Assembly (NCBI GenBank): GCA_018287875.1 | Contig: JAGVVL010000015.1 | Location: forward strand, 1,984,001-2,048,000 | Origin: Nigrospora sphaerica | Taxonomy: Eukaryota; Ascomycota; Sordariomycetes; Amphisphaeriales; Apiosporaceae | DNA: 64,000 nucleotides | Reading direction: 5' to 3' | Part shown: positions 1 through 10,500 of the stretch, piece by piece | Numbering within the stretch: position 1 is the stretch's first letter | Layout of the letters: each line of letters begins with the position of its first letter | Translations under genes and position numbers: made by a program | Notes under the pieces: model-generated | The model's input: only the letters and a program-made list of their open reading frames with translations | The model's database searches: none | Told to the model about the DNA's origin: nothing

Positions 1-1493
1 GCCAGGCTGGAGAGAGAAACAAAGCTGGATCCGCTGGGGCTGATGACGGAACTGGCTGATCTACCATGGGCCGGCCGCCTTGGGGGAGGAGGAGCTGGCG
101 CCGCAGCGCCGCGTAAGCTCTCGGCGCGTGAGCGGCTCGATTCCATGGAGCCGCGCGGCAGGTCTTCCTCTCCGGGTGACGCCACTTGGGGTGATACCTG
201 CGTTTCGGCGCGCCCTTGCCCATGCCCTAGGCGGCGTGGTGGAGGAGCTGCGGGCTTGCGAGTACTGGCAACCGTGCCTGTGCTGACTTGTGACTCGGAT
301 CGGCTCCTGGTACCTGCAGGAGGGGTAGGCGGGCGCGGGTTGGTGGTGAGGTCTGCCAGAGCCTCGGGCAGTTTCCCGGCGGCCTCACGATCGAACGGAG
401 ATTCGGTTCCGTCCTCTGTACGGCGGTTTGGGGGGAGTGGCAGTGGTTTGTTGACATCAGAAGCCGATGGTGGCGTACTTTGTCGGGAGAGAGGCTGGTT
501 CGTGTCGATGGATGTCGGCCGCCTAGGGTCCCGGGTTGCGCCGCCCGGAGCCGCCTCGGCGCCCAGCTCGATCTTGATGAGCTTCCCATGCCTGGAGCTC
601 GGAGGCGGTGGCTTCTTGCGCCCGGACGCCGACTGAACGGTGGATAAGGGCGAAGATGGATGGATGCCGCGGCGTTCGCCATTCTCTTCAGCCTCCGAGA
701 TTTCATGAGACGTCCGGGGTGTCTCCTGCATGGCGTCGACGATGGACTGGCGGGACACGGAGCTGGCATCGGTGGTGCTCGCCCCATCATGGCCCTGCGT
801 CGGCAGCGAGCCAAAAGCCGGCCCGGGGCCTGCTGCCAGCCCCGTGTTGCCCGAGTGCCCGCCGGGACCCGGCGTGCTGGCATAGCCCGTCAGGAGCAGC
901 CTCTTGAATGAGTCCACGTCGAGTGCCCCCCTGGCACTGGATGCCGAGCCGCTCTCCCGGTCGTGTGCACTGTTTTCCAAGTGCCCGAGGGTCTTGGAGA
1001 AGGGGTTCGGTGGCGGCCGCGGCAAAGACGGTTCGCCTGCGATGTAGTGTTGCGCATCACCGTCGGTGAGCTCGGCGTGGAAGGGATCGGCCCTGCCGTC
1101 GGCGTCGTCGTCGTCCCTCGAGGCCGACGAGACGCTGCTCGCATCGTCGTAGTCGATAGGCGGATACCGAGTCGTCACGGGCACGGCGTCTTCAGGAGAG
1201 GAGGGCGGCGGCGACTGCACGCGCACCTTCTTGACGGTCTTCTTCGGTTTCGGTTGCACAGGGCTGTCGTCGCTACCATGGTAGTCGTCATATGAAGCGG
1301 GCCTGAAGGTCGTGAGCGGCGGTCGTGGGGCGGCAGGAGCAAATGGCCCATCTCCATGACCTAAGCTGGCGCTTGGGGCAGCCGACCCGCCAGGAAGGGC
1401 CGCGGTGGTGGTAGTGGCAGCAGAGAAAGAGGGGCTCCCGGATTTCCGACGGAAGGGGTTATTGGTGCCAAAGGCCGGTGATGCCGACGCCAT
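1..1493 (-). CDS. Proline-rich, intrinsically disordered fungal protein (N-terminal part, runs off left edge)
   Basis: An uninterrupted frame of 497 codons runs from an ATG at 1493 down to base 1 with no stop, so the gene continues beyond the window. The start MASASPAFGTNNPFRRKS is followed by low-complexity Ser/Pro/Ala/Asp sequence: a Lys-rich patch around residues 75-85, an acidic DDDDAD patch near 130, and a short ordered-looking stretch (DVDSFKRLLLTG) near 195. Two copies of a PPPRR-x-x-HG module lie near residues 417 and 468. They resemble class I/II SH3 ligands, so a cytoskeletal or endocytic scaffold role is possible; that is inference only. No catalytic domain or membrane segment is visible. 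I do not recognise the family with confidence. The start was chosen as the first ATG in the frame; upstream the composition changes to UTR-like sequence. Reality of the gene is well supported by the long clean frame; function is unknown. Confidence 0.75.
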   Translation of the reverse strand, partial: MASASPAFGTNNPFRRKSGSPSFSAATTTTAALPGGSAAPSASLGHGDGPFAPAAPRPPLTTFRPASYDDYHGSDDSPVQPKPKKTVKKVRVQSPPPSSPEDAVPVTTRYPPIDYDDASSVSSASRDDDDADGRADPFHAELTDGDAQHYIAGEPSLPRPPPNPFSKTLGHLENSAHDRESGSASSARGALDVDSFKRLLLTGYASTPGPGGHSGNTGLAAGPGPAFGSLPTQGHDGASTTDASSVSRQSIVDAMQETPRTSHEISEAEENGERRGIHPSSPLSTVQSASGRKKPPPPSSRHGKLIKIELGAEAAPGGATRDPRRPTSIDTNQPLSRQSTPPSASDVNKPLPLPPNRRTEDGTESPFDREAAGKLPEALADLTTNPRPPTPPAGTRSRSESQVSTGTVASTRKPAAPPPRRLGHGQGRAETQVSPQVASPGEEDLPRGSMESSRSRAESLRGAAAPAPPPPRRPAHGRSASSVISPSGSSFVSLSSL

Positions 1494-4400
1494 AGCGGGC
1501 AATTGTGCGAAGGAGGCGCGGGGGGCGATGGTGTTTACGAGCAAGCAGATGAGCGGTGGGTGTGATATCGGCCGGCCATGGCCTGGCCGCGGTGACGATT
1601 TGGGTCGGGGGGTTTCTTCGTGGAGCCCAGGGAGGAAGAAGGGGCAGGAGATGAGATGAGAGGCAGGTGGGCTAGCCGGCGATCTCGCCCCTCGAGGTAA
1701 GCAATGGCGGGCAAATCGGAGGTGGAGGGTGAGCCAGAAAAGGCCGGCGCAGCCGCAGAACGGGCGGGAGTGCAGCCGTGGAGAGCAGCAGGCCAGCTCG
1801 CGCAGCTCCAGCGGTCCGGGTTCCAGACCCCAGAGTGTGAGGGCGAGGGCGAGGGCGGCAGCGCAGTTGGGGTGCGTCTTCGCTTCGGTTCGCTTCTCGT
1901 GCTGACCTCCACTCTCTCTTTCACCCCGCCTCTGTCGTCGCCCGTGGGATAAACCAGTATTATCCTAGCAAGAGGTAGTAGGTAGTACCTCAGGTGATAG
2001 GTAGGTCGTGTAGGTCAGGTAGGTCGATAAGCCCTTGGCAGGTACCCAACGGGCCTGGTTCGACGGCTGGCCGCAACGGTGTGGAGAGCGAGGGCAGGTA
2101 AGTTAGGTCGTGAGCAGCAAGCGAGTAGTGGGATGGGGTGGATGTACGGATTACGGAGAGAAGGTTAGTTTGTAGTCGATGATGAGTGGCGGAGGTGGAC
2201 GATGGAGAGATGGCTTGGTTTCCGGTGGTGTATTAGCAGGCAACCGCAATAATTCAGATGGGGAACTACCCAGGTACATACTAACCTAGCGTACCTGCCT
2301 GGGCAGGTACACCTACTAGCCGACATTCGCGGTCCCGGGGGGGTCGCAGTAGGTATCGGAGTACCTGTTACCAGGTAGACGTCAACTGTGTTATGTAGTC
2401 GGGTCACAGAGAAATGTTGTTGTGCTTCCAAATGAACCAGGCGCCTCTCTGGTCGGCCACATGAGGTGTCCTGTTTCCAGCTATGTCCCTTCTCCCTTGC
2501 CCCTTCCTCGACTTCTTATCTCATCCAGTCTGTCGCCCGCGGCCCTCTCCCGTCCAAGCTACCCCGGAAAGACTGGACCCCGAAGCTGGCGCGGACGGAG
2601 GGGACGAACGCCTATAGTACATACCTAGGCAGATAAACGGTTCCGGCGGGGCGTCGTTGAGACGGAGAGCGTGCACGAGCCGGGCAGCCGCTGGGCCGTA
2701 TGAAAACGGCTTGAACGGGGGTGACGGGCAGTTCAAGAGGGGCGGATTGTGGAGGTCAGGGTGCCGACACCGTTAACGCGCCCTACAGACCACAGATAAA
2801 TGCAATTGGAATGTTCCAATGATTGGTACACGCACATGTAGGTTTCTGCGCCTGCCTCCTTCTCGGCACATAGAGAAAAATATTCGCCGGTGGCGGGCGT
2901 GCCTGACGGCTGCACCTGGCAGCGGGGACGGTCTGCTACACGACATGCCTACTTACGTAGTATGGACTTTAAGTACTGGTCTTGTCTACAACCGTAGCCG
3001 CTGCAGACTGGATGGCACCTCCGCCTATGCGTCCCGTCTGCGGTCTGTGGCACCGAGGCCGGCAAGTGGCCTACACGCTAAGTACCGAACATTGGAAGTA
3101 ACCCGAGACAAGGTTCGACGATGCCCTGCATGGTCATGCAGCTACCGAACGTGCCTAAGAGGCCTAGAAGAGTGCCAGCTCGGAGACACACTGCTCGTAG
3201 GGAGGGGAGAGGGGAGGCGGTATGTAGGGTGAATTACAGGACCGACGGTGGTGAAAAGACGGCCAAGACACGTGGGGAGCTACGCAGGCAACCCAGTGTA
3301 GTCATCGTACATAACGAAATGTTGGACTATGTGCTTTACTTGGCTACTTCGGTGCGACACTCCGCAGTATCCGCCAGCTCGACGGTCGACAGCAAGCTGC
3401 TCCTACTACCTACCCAGCTGAAGTGTGCACGAATCGCCTAGGTTCAGGCATCAGATGCCCGTCGGCAGAGCACAAGTCGCTCAGCCGGTCGTGGGCCGTG
3501 TTAGTAGCTCCGGCTCCCGAAGATGCTTACATCCATGCTTGAGCTCCCGCATCAGGACGTCAAACCAGGAACCCCCTGCCCTGACTTGTCTGGGTAAGTC
3601 TGGCTGGCTTTCCCTCGTCCCCTTGGGCCCCCCTGCTCCTCCTTGGGAGGGAAGACGTCTAGCAGCGCCAACGGCGGCCCCAGAGTAACGGTTTTTGGGG
3701 TTTGAGAAAGTGTGCAGATTCAAGCATGACCACCTAGGTATGTACTTTACCTACATGCTTGCCGTTGCCTTTCAACGCCGCCTGACAGATGATATGACAG
3801 GACAGGGCATGTAGCAGCACCAGCACCAGCACCAGCACCACCAGCACCAGCACCAGCACCACCAGCACCACCAGCACCATCAGCACACTCACTGGCTGAC
3901 AGACGTGCACCGTAAACAGACGAAAAGCCAAGCCATGAGAGGCAATGCCGGGACGAAGACGAAAAATACAAAAAGTACGAATTCACAAGTGGTCCAATTC
4001 CCCCCAAAACCAAAACTTAACGAGCCGCACCCTCAATAGAGCCCAAATTTCCCTTCTTAAAACAAAAGAGTTTTTGGTTCTAGACATGCCTGGTTCGTGA
4101 GCACACGTGACGCTCCTGGGCGCGTCCTTCGACGGGAGTAGCACGGCGCAAAACCCCACCCGCCACCCACCAGGCTATGTGTGGCGAGATAAACAACAAA
4201 CACAGCCAGGAAGACGCGTCAACGAAACCAGCAACCTGGTCACGCCCTCACCATATCCCGTCCCAGATTACAGTAAGCATCACGGCAGTCGGAATCGGGG
4301 CAACGCGCGCTGCCTTCGACGGTAGGTATATTACAGGTGTAATCTCGTCACATCGTCATAATGCCCGCCCCCGACACCCCCGACAGTAGACATACACGGG

Positions 4401-4619
4401 TAGGTAGTTAAAGACATGCTGACGCGGCCTCGACCAGAGGGCAAGCACGTCCGACGCGTCGCTAATTCCAGTTCCAATCCAACCCAGCTAATAGCAATGT
4501 TGTAAATATCCGATCCCACGCGTTTCAAACAGACGCGCCTTGTACCCTTCTCCGGAACGCCAAGCAGCCAGCCCAATACAAGACGGAAAAACGACAGAAG
4601 CACCAGGTCAAGACGACGC
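1494..4619. other. Intergenic: upstream flank of the left-edge gene and 3' flank of histone H1
   Basis: No convincing gene. The stretch contains the promoter side of the left-edge gene, clusters of TAGGTA/TACCTA motifs at about 1970-2060 and 2265-2375, and a CAC/CAG trinucleotide-type array at 3814-3886. Open frames here are short, lack any recognisable domain and overlap in several frames. Confidence 0.6.
3814..3886. repeat. CAGCAC/CACCAG microsatellite
   Basis: About 73 bp of imperfect CAGCAC hexamers interrupted by CACCAG trinucleotides. On the minus strand it reads as GTG/CTG and gives spurious Val/Leu-rich or Gly/Ala-rich open frames. It sits in intergenic sequence, not in a supported gene. 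Confidence 0.9.
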
Positions 4620-5655
4620 TCACGCGGCAGCCTCGGCCTTGGGCGCCGCCTTCTCCTTCTTAGGAGCAGCCGCCTTTTTCGGCGCCGCCTTCTTCGTGGC
4701 GGGCGCCTTGGCCTTGGTGACACGGCCAGTCTTGGTCTTGGAGGCGGCGTCCTTCTTCTCGGCCGTCTCCTTCTTCTCCTTGGGCGCGGCCGCCTTCTTA
4801 GGGGCAGCGGCCTTCTTGGGAGCGGCAGCCTTCTTAGCGGCGGCGGGCTTCTTCTCAGTCGCCTCCTTCTCCTTCTTCTCCTTGGGGGCGGCGGCCTTCT
4901 TAGGGGCAGCGGCCTTCTTGACCGTCTCCTTCTTGGGGGCGGCCTTCTTGGGCGCAGCGGCCTTCTCGCCCTCCTTCTTCTCCTTGGGGGCGGCGGCCTT
5001 GGGCTTCTTAGACAGCTTGACGGGGCCCGAGGGACCTGGGTTGGGTCAGTACTTAAGCAGAGACGGCAGTCGGCGGGCCAGCGAAGACGCACCCTTGGGC
5101 TGCTCAAAGACACCCTTGTCAACACCGGCCTTCAGGGCCTTGTTGAACAGAGAATCGAACATGTTGTCGGTGGCGTTGATGTTGTTGTTGGCCTTGACAT
5201 ACTTCTTCAGGGACTGACGGCTGTGAGAGGGGTCAGCGACAGAGTCCAAGTGGAGGGGCCCCGATAAGCAGCACCCGCGACGGGCGCGCCATGGGCAACA
5301 AGAGGTGCCTACCTGGAACCGTTACGCTCCTTGAGCTGTGGATTGGAAAAGACGGATCAGCATGCATAATCGAAATGGGACGTGACCACGAGGCTCGGTA
5401 GTAACAAGTGGGCTCCACGAGGCCAGGTGTCCGAAGACAGCCCGTCCTTGTACCGGCACCATCATTACGGCGTGGCTCGACGCAGCGTCGGCAAGGGAGG
5501 CGTATTTACAGTAACGATGCCCTCCGTGATCATATCCTGCAATCGATCAGTATACGGACGTACCGTACAATAGACAAGGGTGGGCATACCTGGTACGAAG
5601 CGTGGGTGGCCTTGGCCTTGGGGGCGGCAGCGCCATCGGTCTTCTTGGAAACCAT
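4620..5655 (-). CDS. Linker histone H1 (five exons)
   Basis: Linker histone that binds nucleosome entry/exit DNA and compacts chromatin. Exons: 5590-5655, 5510-5536, 5313-5335, 5093-5220 and 4620-5035. Together they give 660 nt, 219 residues, with every junction phase-consistent and GT...AG. The protein starts MVSKKTDGAAAPKAKATH. The globular winged-helix domain (about residues 20-95) reads ASYQ-DMITEGIVT-LKERNGSSRQSLKKYVK, followed by NMFDSLFNKALKAGVDKGVFEQPKG, the classic H1 pattern. The remaining ~110 residues are a Lys/Ala/Pro tail of repeated AAAPKK and APKEKKE motifs, as expected for H1. Introns are 53, 174, 92 and 57 nt. Exons 2 and 3 are only 27 and 23 nt. A minus-strand TATATAAA lies about 200 bp upstream of the ATG. 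The family is certain. The 174-nt intron boundaries are inferred from frame and homology. Confidence 0.93.
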
Positions 5656-5856
5656 TGCGAATGGTGTAAGTTTGGTGTAAGTGGGTGGGTGATTGGGGTG
5701 GCAAAAGCAGGCAAATGATGGAATCAATTGATTCAGCGGTTGTTGATTGACTTTGTTCGAAGGGAGTCGAGCGGGCGAAATGCGATGCGATGGCGATAAA
5801 AATCGAGAGGAGGGGGAAGGTCACGGTCGGGGCGCGAAGGGCGAATGTCATGCGTG

Positions 5857-5864
5857 TTTATATA
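5857..5864 (-). promoter_or_regulatory. TATA box of histone H1
   Basis: The minus strand reads TATATAAA here, about 200 bp upstream of the H1 start codon. That distance suits a TATA element plus a leader of some 150-180 nt. Assignment to H1 rests on position and strand; no transcript start can be seen. Confidence 0.55.
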
Positions 5865-6299
5865 GTTGCGGGGGGGCTCGCACAATCAGTAGCTGGATTG
5901 CCAAAGCTGGGCTTGGAAAGGTGGGAGGGCGCAGGGGGGGCCTGTTTCCGAGCTAGAGGGGTGTGGGAGGTGTGGGAGCAGGTGGGAGAGCGTGTACACA
6001 GAAGGGGAACCCACCAGCCACTAGGGGGAATCGCTGGCGGACTAGGGTATGGTAGTGAAGCGGGATGGGATGGGAGCTCCAGCGCTTCTCGACGCTCCCC
6101 ATGCATGGATCTTCCGGTATGCCTCGTCGCTGGGCCTGCTCGCCCGCGAGTGTCAGATCAGTAGGGTCCTTTAGGAACGGCACTAGCGCCGCCCCCCCTG
6201 CTTTCGCCCTCTCATTGTCTCTCGTCAACTCCCGCCCTTCTATCTTTGACATTGCCGCCCCCTCCCCCTCCCACTCTCTTCTCTTCTCGATTCTCTCTC

Positions 6300-6304
<5 letters not shown>

Positions 6305-6331
<27 letters not shown>
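6305..6331. repeat. (CT)n microsatellite
   Basis: A nearly perfect run of CT dinucleotides inside a longer pyrimidine-rich stretch (about 6210-6345) in the H1 upstream region. Confidence 0.9.
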
Positions 6332-6335
<4 letters not shown>

Positions 6336-7535
6336 ACCCACTTAGACCGGCCCGGTGTATATGTAAGGTAGTATTGTGGGTGTGTGTCCATGCACCCTTC
6401 TCGTATCTTTTCCTCCATGGGTATCTGGCTCCCTACCTAGTATATTTGAGTACCTCTTATTATATAGTAGAATGGGACAAGAGCCCACCTTCTTGGGCTG
6501 GCGGTGAGATGTCATGATTAATAGTCAGCGTAGGTTAGAGAGAGTGGGCGTAATGATGCTTGGGAACCTCCCCTCTTTGCGTAAAGGGGGCCGGGACGGC
6601 GGGAATCTCGTGGTGCAACCACTTCTCCATCCATCCCATCCCATGGGACAGGTCGGGTCCCATCTCATCCCAGCCCAGCCCAACACGACACCCATGCCAT
6701 CCATCCCGTCCGCCCGCTCTCCCCACTGAACTGCCCTACCCTGTGCTGCAACACCCGATTTGTCGCTCGCATACGCTCCTTGCCCAACGCGGTCGTACAT
6801 ACTACTAGTATTGTAGCTTAGCATGCCGATGCCCGCGAGCCCGCCCGCCTGTTTCCTCCTCCCCTCCCCTTCCCCCGGTCCGATCCCCAATCCAAACCCA
6901 AAACACGCCCTCTTGATACCGTCAGCCTATACCAACGCCCACATGAAACTGGCTTTGTTTGGTCGCGCTTTTCATCCCGTGCACAATCCAAATAGGCACC
7001 GCGGCTCCCTGTTTGCCACAGCATCCCGGCCCAAATACGCACGCGCGTAGGCGGGTAGGTGAACGCGGCGACCTCAAGACGGTCGGAACGACGGCGACGA
7101 TGGTGATCCCAGAAAACACGGGCAACACGAGATCGCAATCGCCCCTCCCGCAAGGTCATGCTCCCCGGGTCTCGCTCTCCCTGTCCTCCCTCGGCCGCCG
7201 GCCCTGGCCGCCCTGGCTCGGCACCACAGCAGGTAGGGTGGTGGGTAGGCGGGTTAGTTGGATGCAAAGCCGCTCCTCGGTAAGGTAACCTGTGCAGCCC
7301 GTCCGTCCTTCTATTCATGGGTCCGTCCGTTCTCTCCACGTCCTTGGTGGATGGTGGTGGTGGCTCTCGAGAATAAAATAGGCCCGGGTGGGGCCTGCAT
7401 CTATTTTTTTGATTGGTCCAATACCATTCCCATTTACGACTTTCTATCTTTCCATTTCTCGTTCCGGGCTATGCCAACTCAAATGGGATCCATGCACGCA
7501 CACCCCCCCTCCTACCCTCCTCACTCCCACTCAGC

Positions 7536-7536
7536 G

Positions 7537-7568
<32 letters not shown>

Positions 7569-7576
7569 GTCTCTCC
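7536..7576. repeat. (CT)n microsatellite with TCTG interruptions
   Basis: A run of CT dinucleotides followed by CTGTCT-type interruptions, in a pyrimidine-rich region (about 7500-7790). It lies in a gene-free stretch. Confidence 0.9.
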
Positions 7577-10500
7577 CTGTCTCCTTGTGGGGAGGGGGGG
7601 AATGGAACGTATGGCTCTTGGCGGCAATACTCTTTCTCTCTCTCTTTCCCACTTTTCTCCCCCGGCCAGTCCGTCCCTCGCCCGTCCGCCCCCCTCAATT
7701 CTCTCACCAAACCCGTCGACCACGCCCCCGATCCGGACCGCCCTTCGTTCTCGTCTTCTCTCTCTTCTTTCCATCGCCCCCTCGCCCACACCATGGCCGT
7801 CCCCTGGGCTGAGTCATTTTAGTCTTTCCGGGGTCCTGTGCGTCACGGGGATCGAAAAGTCGTCTGGCCATCCCGTGCGACGTGGCCGCTGCTTCGGGCT
7901 AGCCATTCTCCCTCGTCGACGGCTCATCGCCCCCCCCCCCCCATACTCATGATATCGCATGTTTTCGACCTTCCATCTGTCGAGCTCCCCGGGCGCATCG
8001 GAATTCATTGCCGCCCAACCCGTGCGGCTACTTTGTTGTTTCGAGCGATTTGTCCTCTGTCTGATTTGCACACGTCATCCAACTGATGGCTCGTCTGCCA
8101 CGACTCTGCTTCCCCCTCCCAATTCAATGCCCCTCTTCCAAACCCCCTTTGTCTCCGGTTACCTTCGCGCTCCCGCGTGACTGAAGCTATCCGCACCTTT
8201 CCGTCCATCCACCACCCACCGCCTGGCTGAGGGCATTGGGATCTCTTTTATTCACCTGCTCGAGCCAACGGTCCTCGGCGCCGGCAGGGGGGGATTGGGT
8301 TAGACCCTACGACCGTCGCCGTCCCGGAGTGCAGTGCAGCGCCCGACGCGTGCTGCTTTCGTTTTGGGTCGCGTGGTCGCACCCCGACCCCCCAACACAC
8401 ATCGCCTTTCGCATCGCAGCTCAGCCTTCTGTCTCACAGTCGGGCCGCTGGGCGGCTCTAGTAGACGAGGTCATTCATTTCGCCTTCTTTAGGAGTTTTC
8501 AGAGTTTCCTACCGGCAACTAAGACTCAACCGCGCAAAGCAAGTGCTTGTTGCCTGAGGGCGCCGTTTGTGTGGAAATCCGTGCACCTTTGCACCTTGCT
8601 CGGCCATCCCGATCCTGGGGAAAGATGGCAACGCCGCGAACGCCGCACCGCCGCCTCGCCAAGAAGTGGGATATCACTCGTCCTCCAACTCTCCGAAGAC
8701 TTACGTTGCTTGACTTGACACTTGCCATATGGACATGTCCCGGTGCAGCCAGTGCCCGTTTGCGGCTGCTCGCGTCTCATCACCGGTCCAGTCGGGCAGC
8801 TACACGTCACGAAGGCTGGGCCCCTGGAGGACGCCATGTACGGATGCAGTCGGTTCTCTCGCGTACTTAGGCCCGGTTGCTTGCGACGTGTTCCTGTTCC
8901 CGCTCCCGCTCCTACGTCCCGAAGACACAGGCGCTTGGCAGAGCGCATCTCCGGCACGAACGCGTGCGCAACCGCCTCATCCGCGGCTATCGCACCCCCG
9001 CCGCGTCTCCCACCACCTTAGCGAAGCCCCAGCACTACCCCTTCGACATAGCCTCCTCCAACCGTCCGCCCAAGGTCAATGTGTCCTTGTCGCCGAGTTG
9101 CTTTTTCTTTTCGGAACGCCGGGCTGGTGACGGTGTTGCCGGCATGCATCTTTCCACCTGTCACGCAATTGTTGGACGGTCCCGCTGCTGGCTTGGCGAC
9201 ACACCGCTGTTCAATCGACGGAAACCCGCTGGGGGGTGGGAGGCGCCCGTCTTCCGCCCGCTGCTCTCAGTACCTGTCCCGATGCGGCTCGAGTGCGGCT
9301 GGCCGAGTGTCTCATATTGGCGCTGCCGAATCTCAGCCCCCATTCGAATCCCGACCGCCCAAGATCGGCACGCAATGCTTTGAAGTAAACTCTTTGCCGC
9401 TTGCATGCGTCTTCCCAGAACGCGAGTTGGTTCAATAGGGCATCCAAGGTAGGTCGACCGAAGCTCCCAACGCTTCACCGTCACTGGCCTCTGCCATCTC
9501 GAAGAGTGTCTGGTGCACTACCCCGAAAGGACTTTGCCTACCGGCGGCGCAGTCGTCATTAAACCCTTGGACTCTTATGCGGTGTAATCCAAGCCCGCCT
9601 AAAACGTCGTGCTCGTAGCCCTCGTTTGAAACACCAAGCACGCTCGATCCCATCCGTATATCGGAGCTAGATGGGCCCTCCCTAATCTCCAAAACGTGGC
9701 AGCGACGTAGGTCAGTATGAGGTGCCTTCCCTGCTTAATGGTAGTCCCTAGCAGGTGCCCGAGGCGAGCACGGTCAGTCCACGTCCTCTCTTCAGCCAGC
9801 GCGCTCGTACCATTGGCAAGGCTTGCAGTGGACGGTCGAAAGTCCGTCCCAAACCGGCTATTGTCTCCCCTGCACGACGGGAACATCTGCTCCGAGGTTA
9901 CGGCCACGCCGCGGGCATAAATCACCAGTGGTGGCCTAGCCTTCGGGATTGGCGTCAGGTCCATGCTCGGCTGCTGCGTGGAGGTTGATGACGATTAAAC
10001 GCATTTACCTGGTGCCTATGTCTGGCTCGCGTAGCAGATGGTGATCCCGGCGGTGTGACGATCTACACTGGACGAAATGAACCGTTCCAGAAGACGGTGC
10101 GAGTGCGCCAAGCTAGACTGGCCTGGTATGAGAGGGTCTGGCAAAATATTCGAACTCGTCACCTTCACGAACGGCTTGTGAGCTGCCATCAGCTTGTCTT
10201 GAAGTGAGATGGAACTCATTCGCCAGAAATGGGTGTGTTGGCCGAAGTCTGCGTCACCAGCGCTAGATGAGGGGCGCCCTCGGCGGTTATGCTAGGAAGC
10301 AGTAGGCACGCTGCTTCACGGCTTTTTGCATGGAGGTAAGAAACGAAGATATATATCTAATACCGATAAAAATATAATGAGGTTGTCGACCGCGGCCTTG
10401 GTTATTTAACCTAACCATTCCATTCTACAGTGCTCCGGCTCGAGGGCAAGGGAGAGAGATATTTGGTACGTCTGTCTTATGCTGCGGTTTGTGAGTGCTG

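Noticed and set aside
4331..5217. Arg/Pro-rich and Ala/Phe-rich long open frames over histone H1
   Set aside because: Other-frame readings of the Lys/Ala/Pro tail codons of H1.
9325..9355. B-box-like ATTCGAATCC
   Set aside because: The five bases on either side of the loop are not complementary, and there is no cloverleaf upstream.
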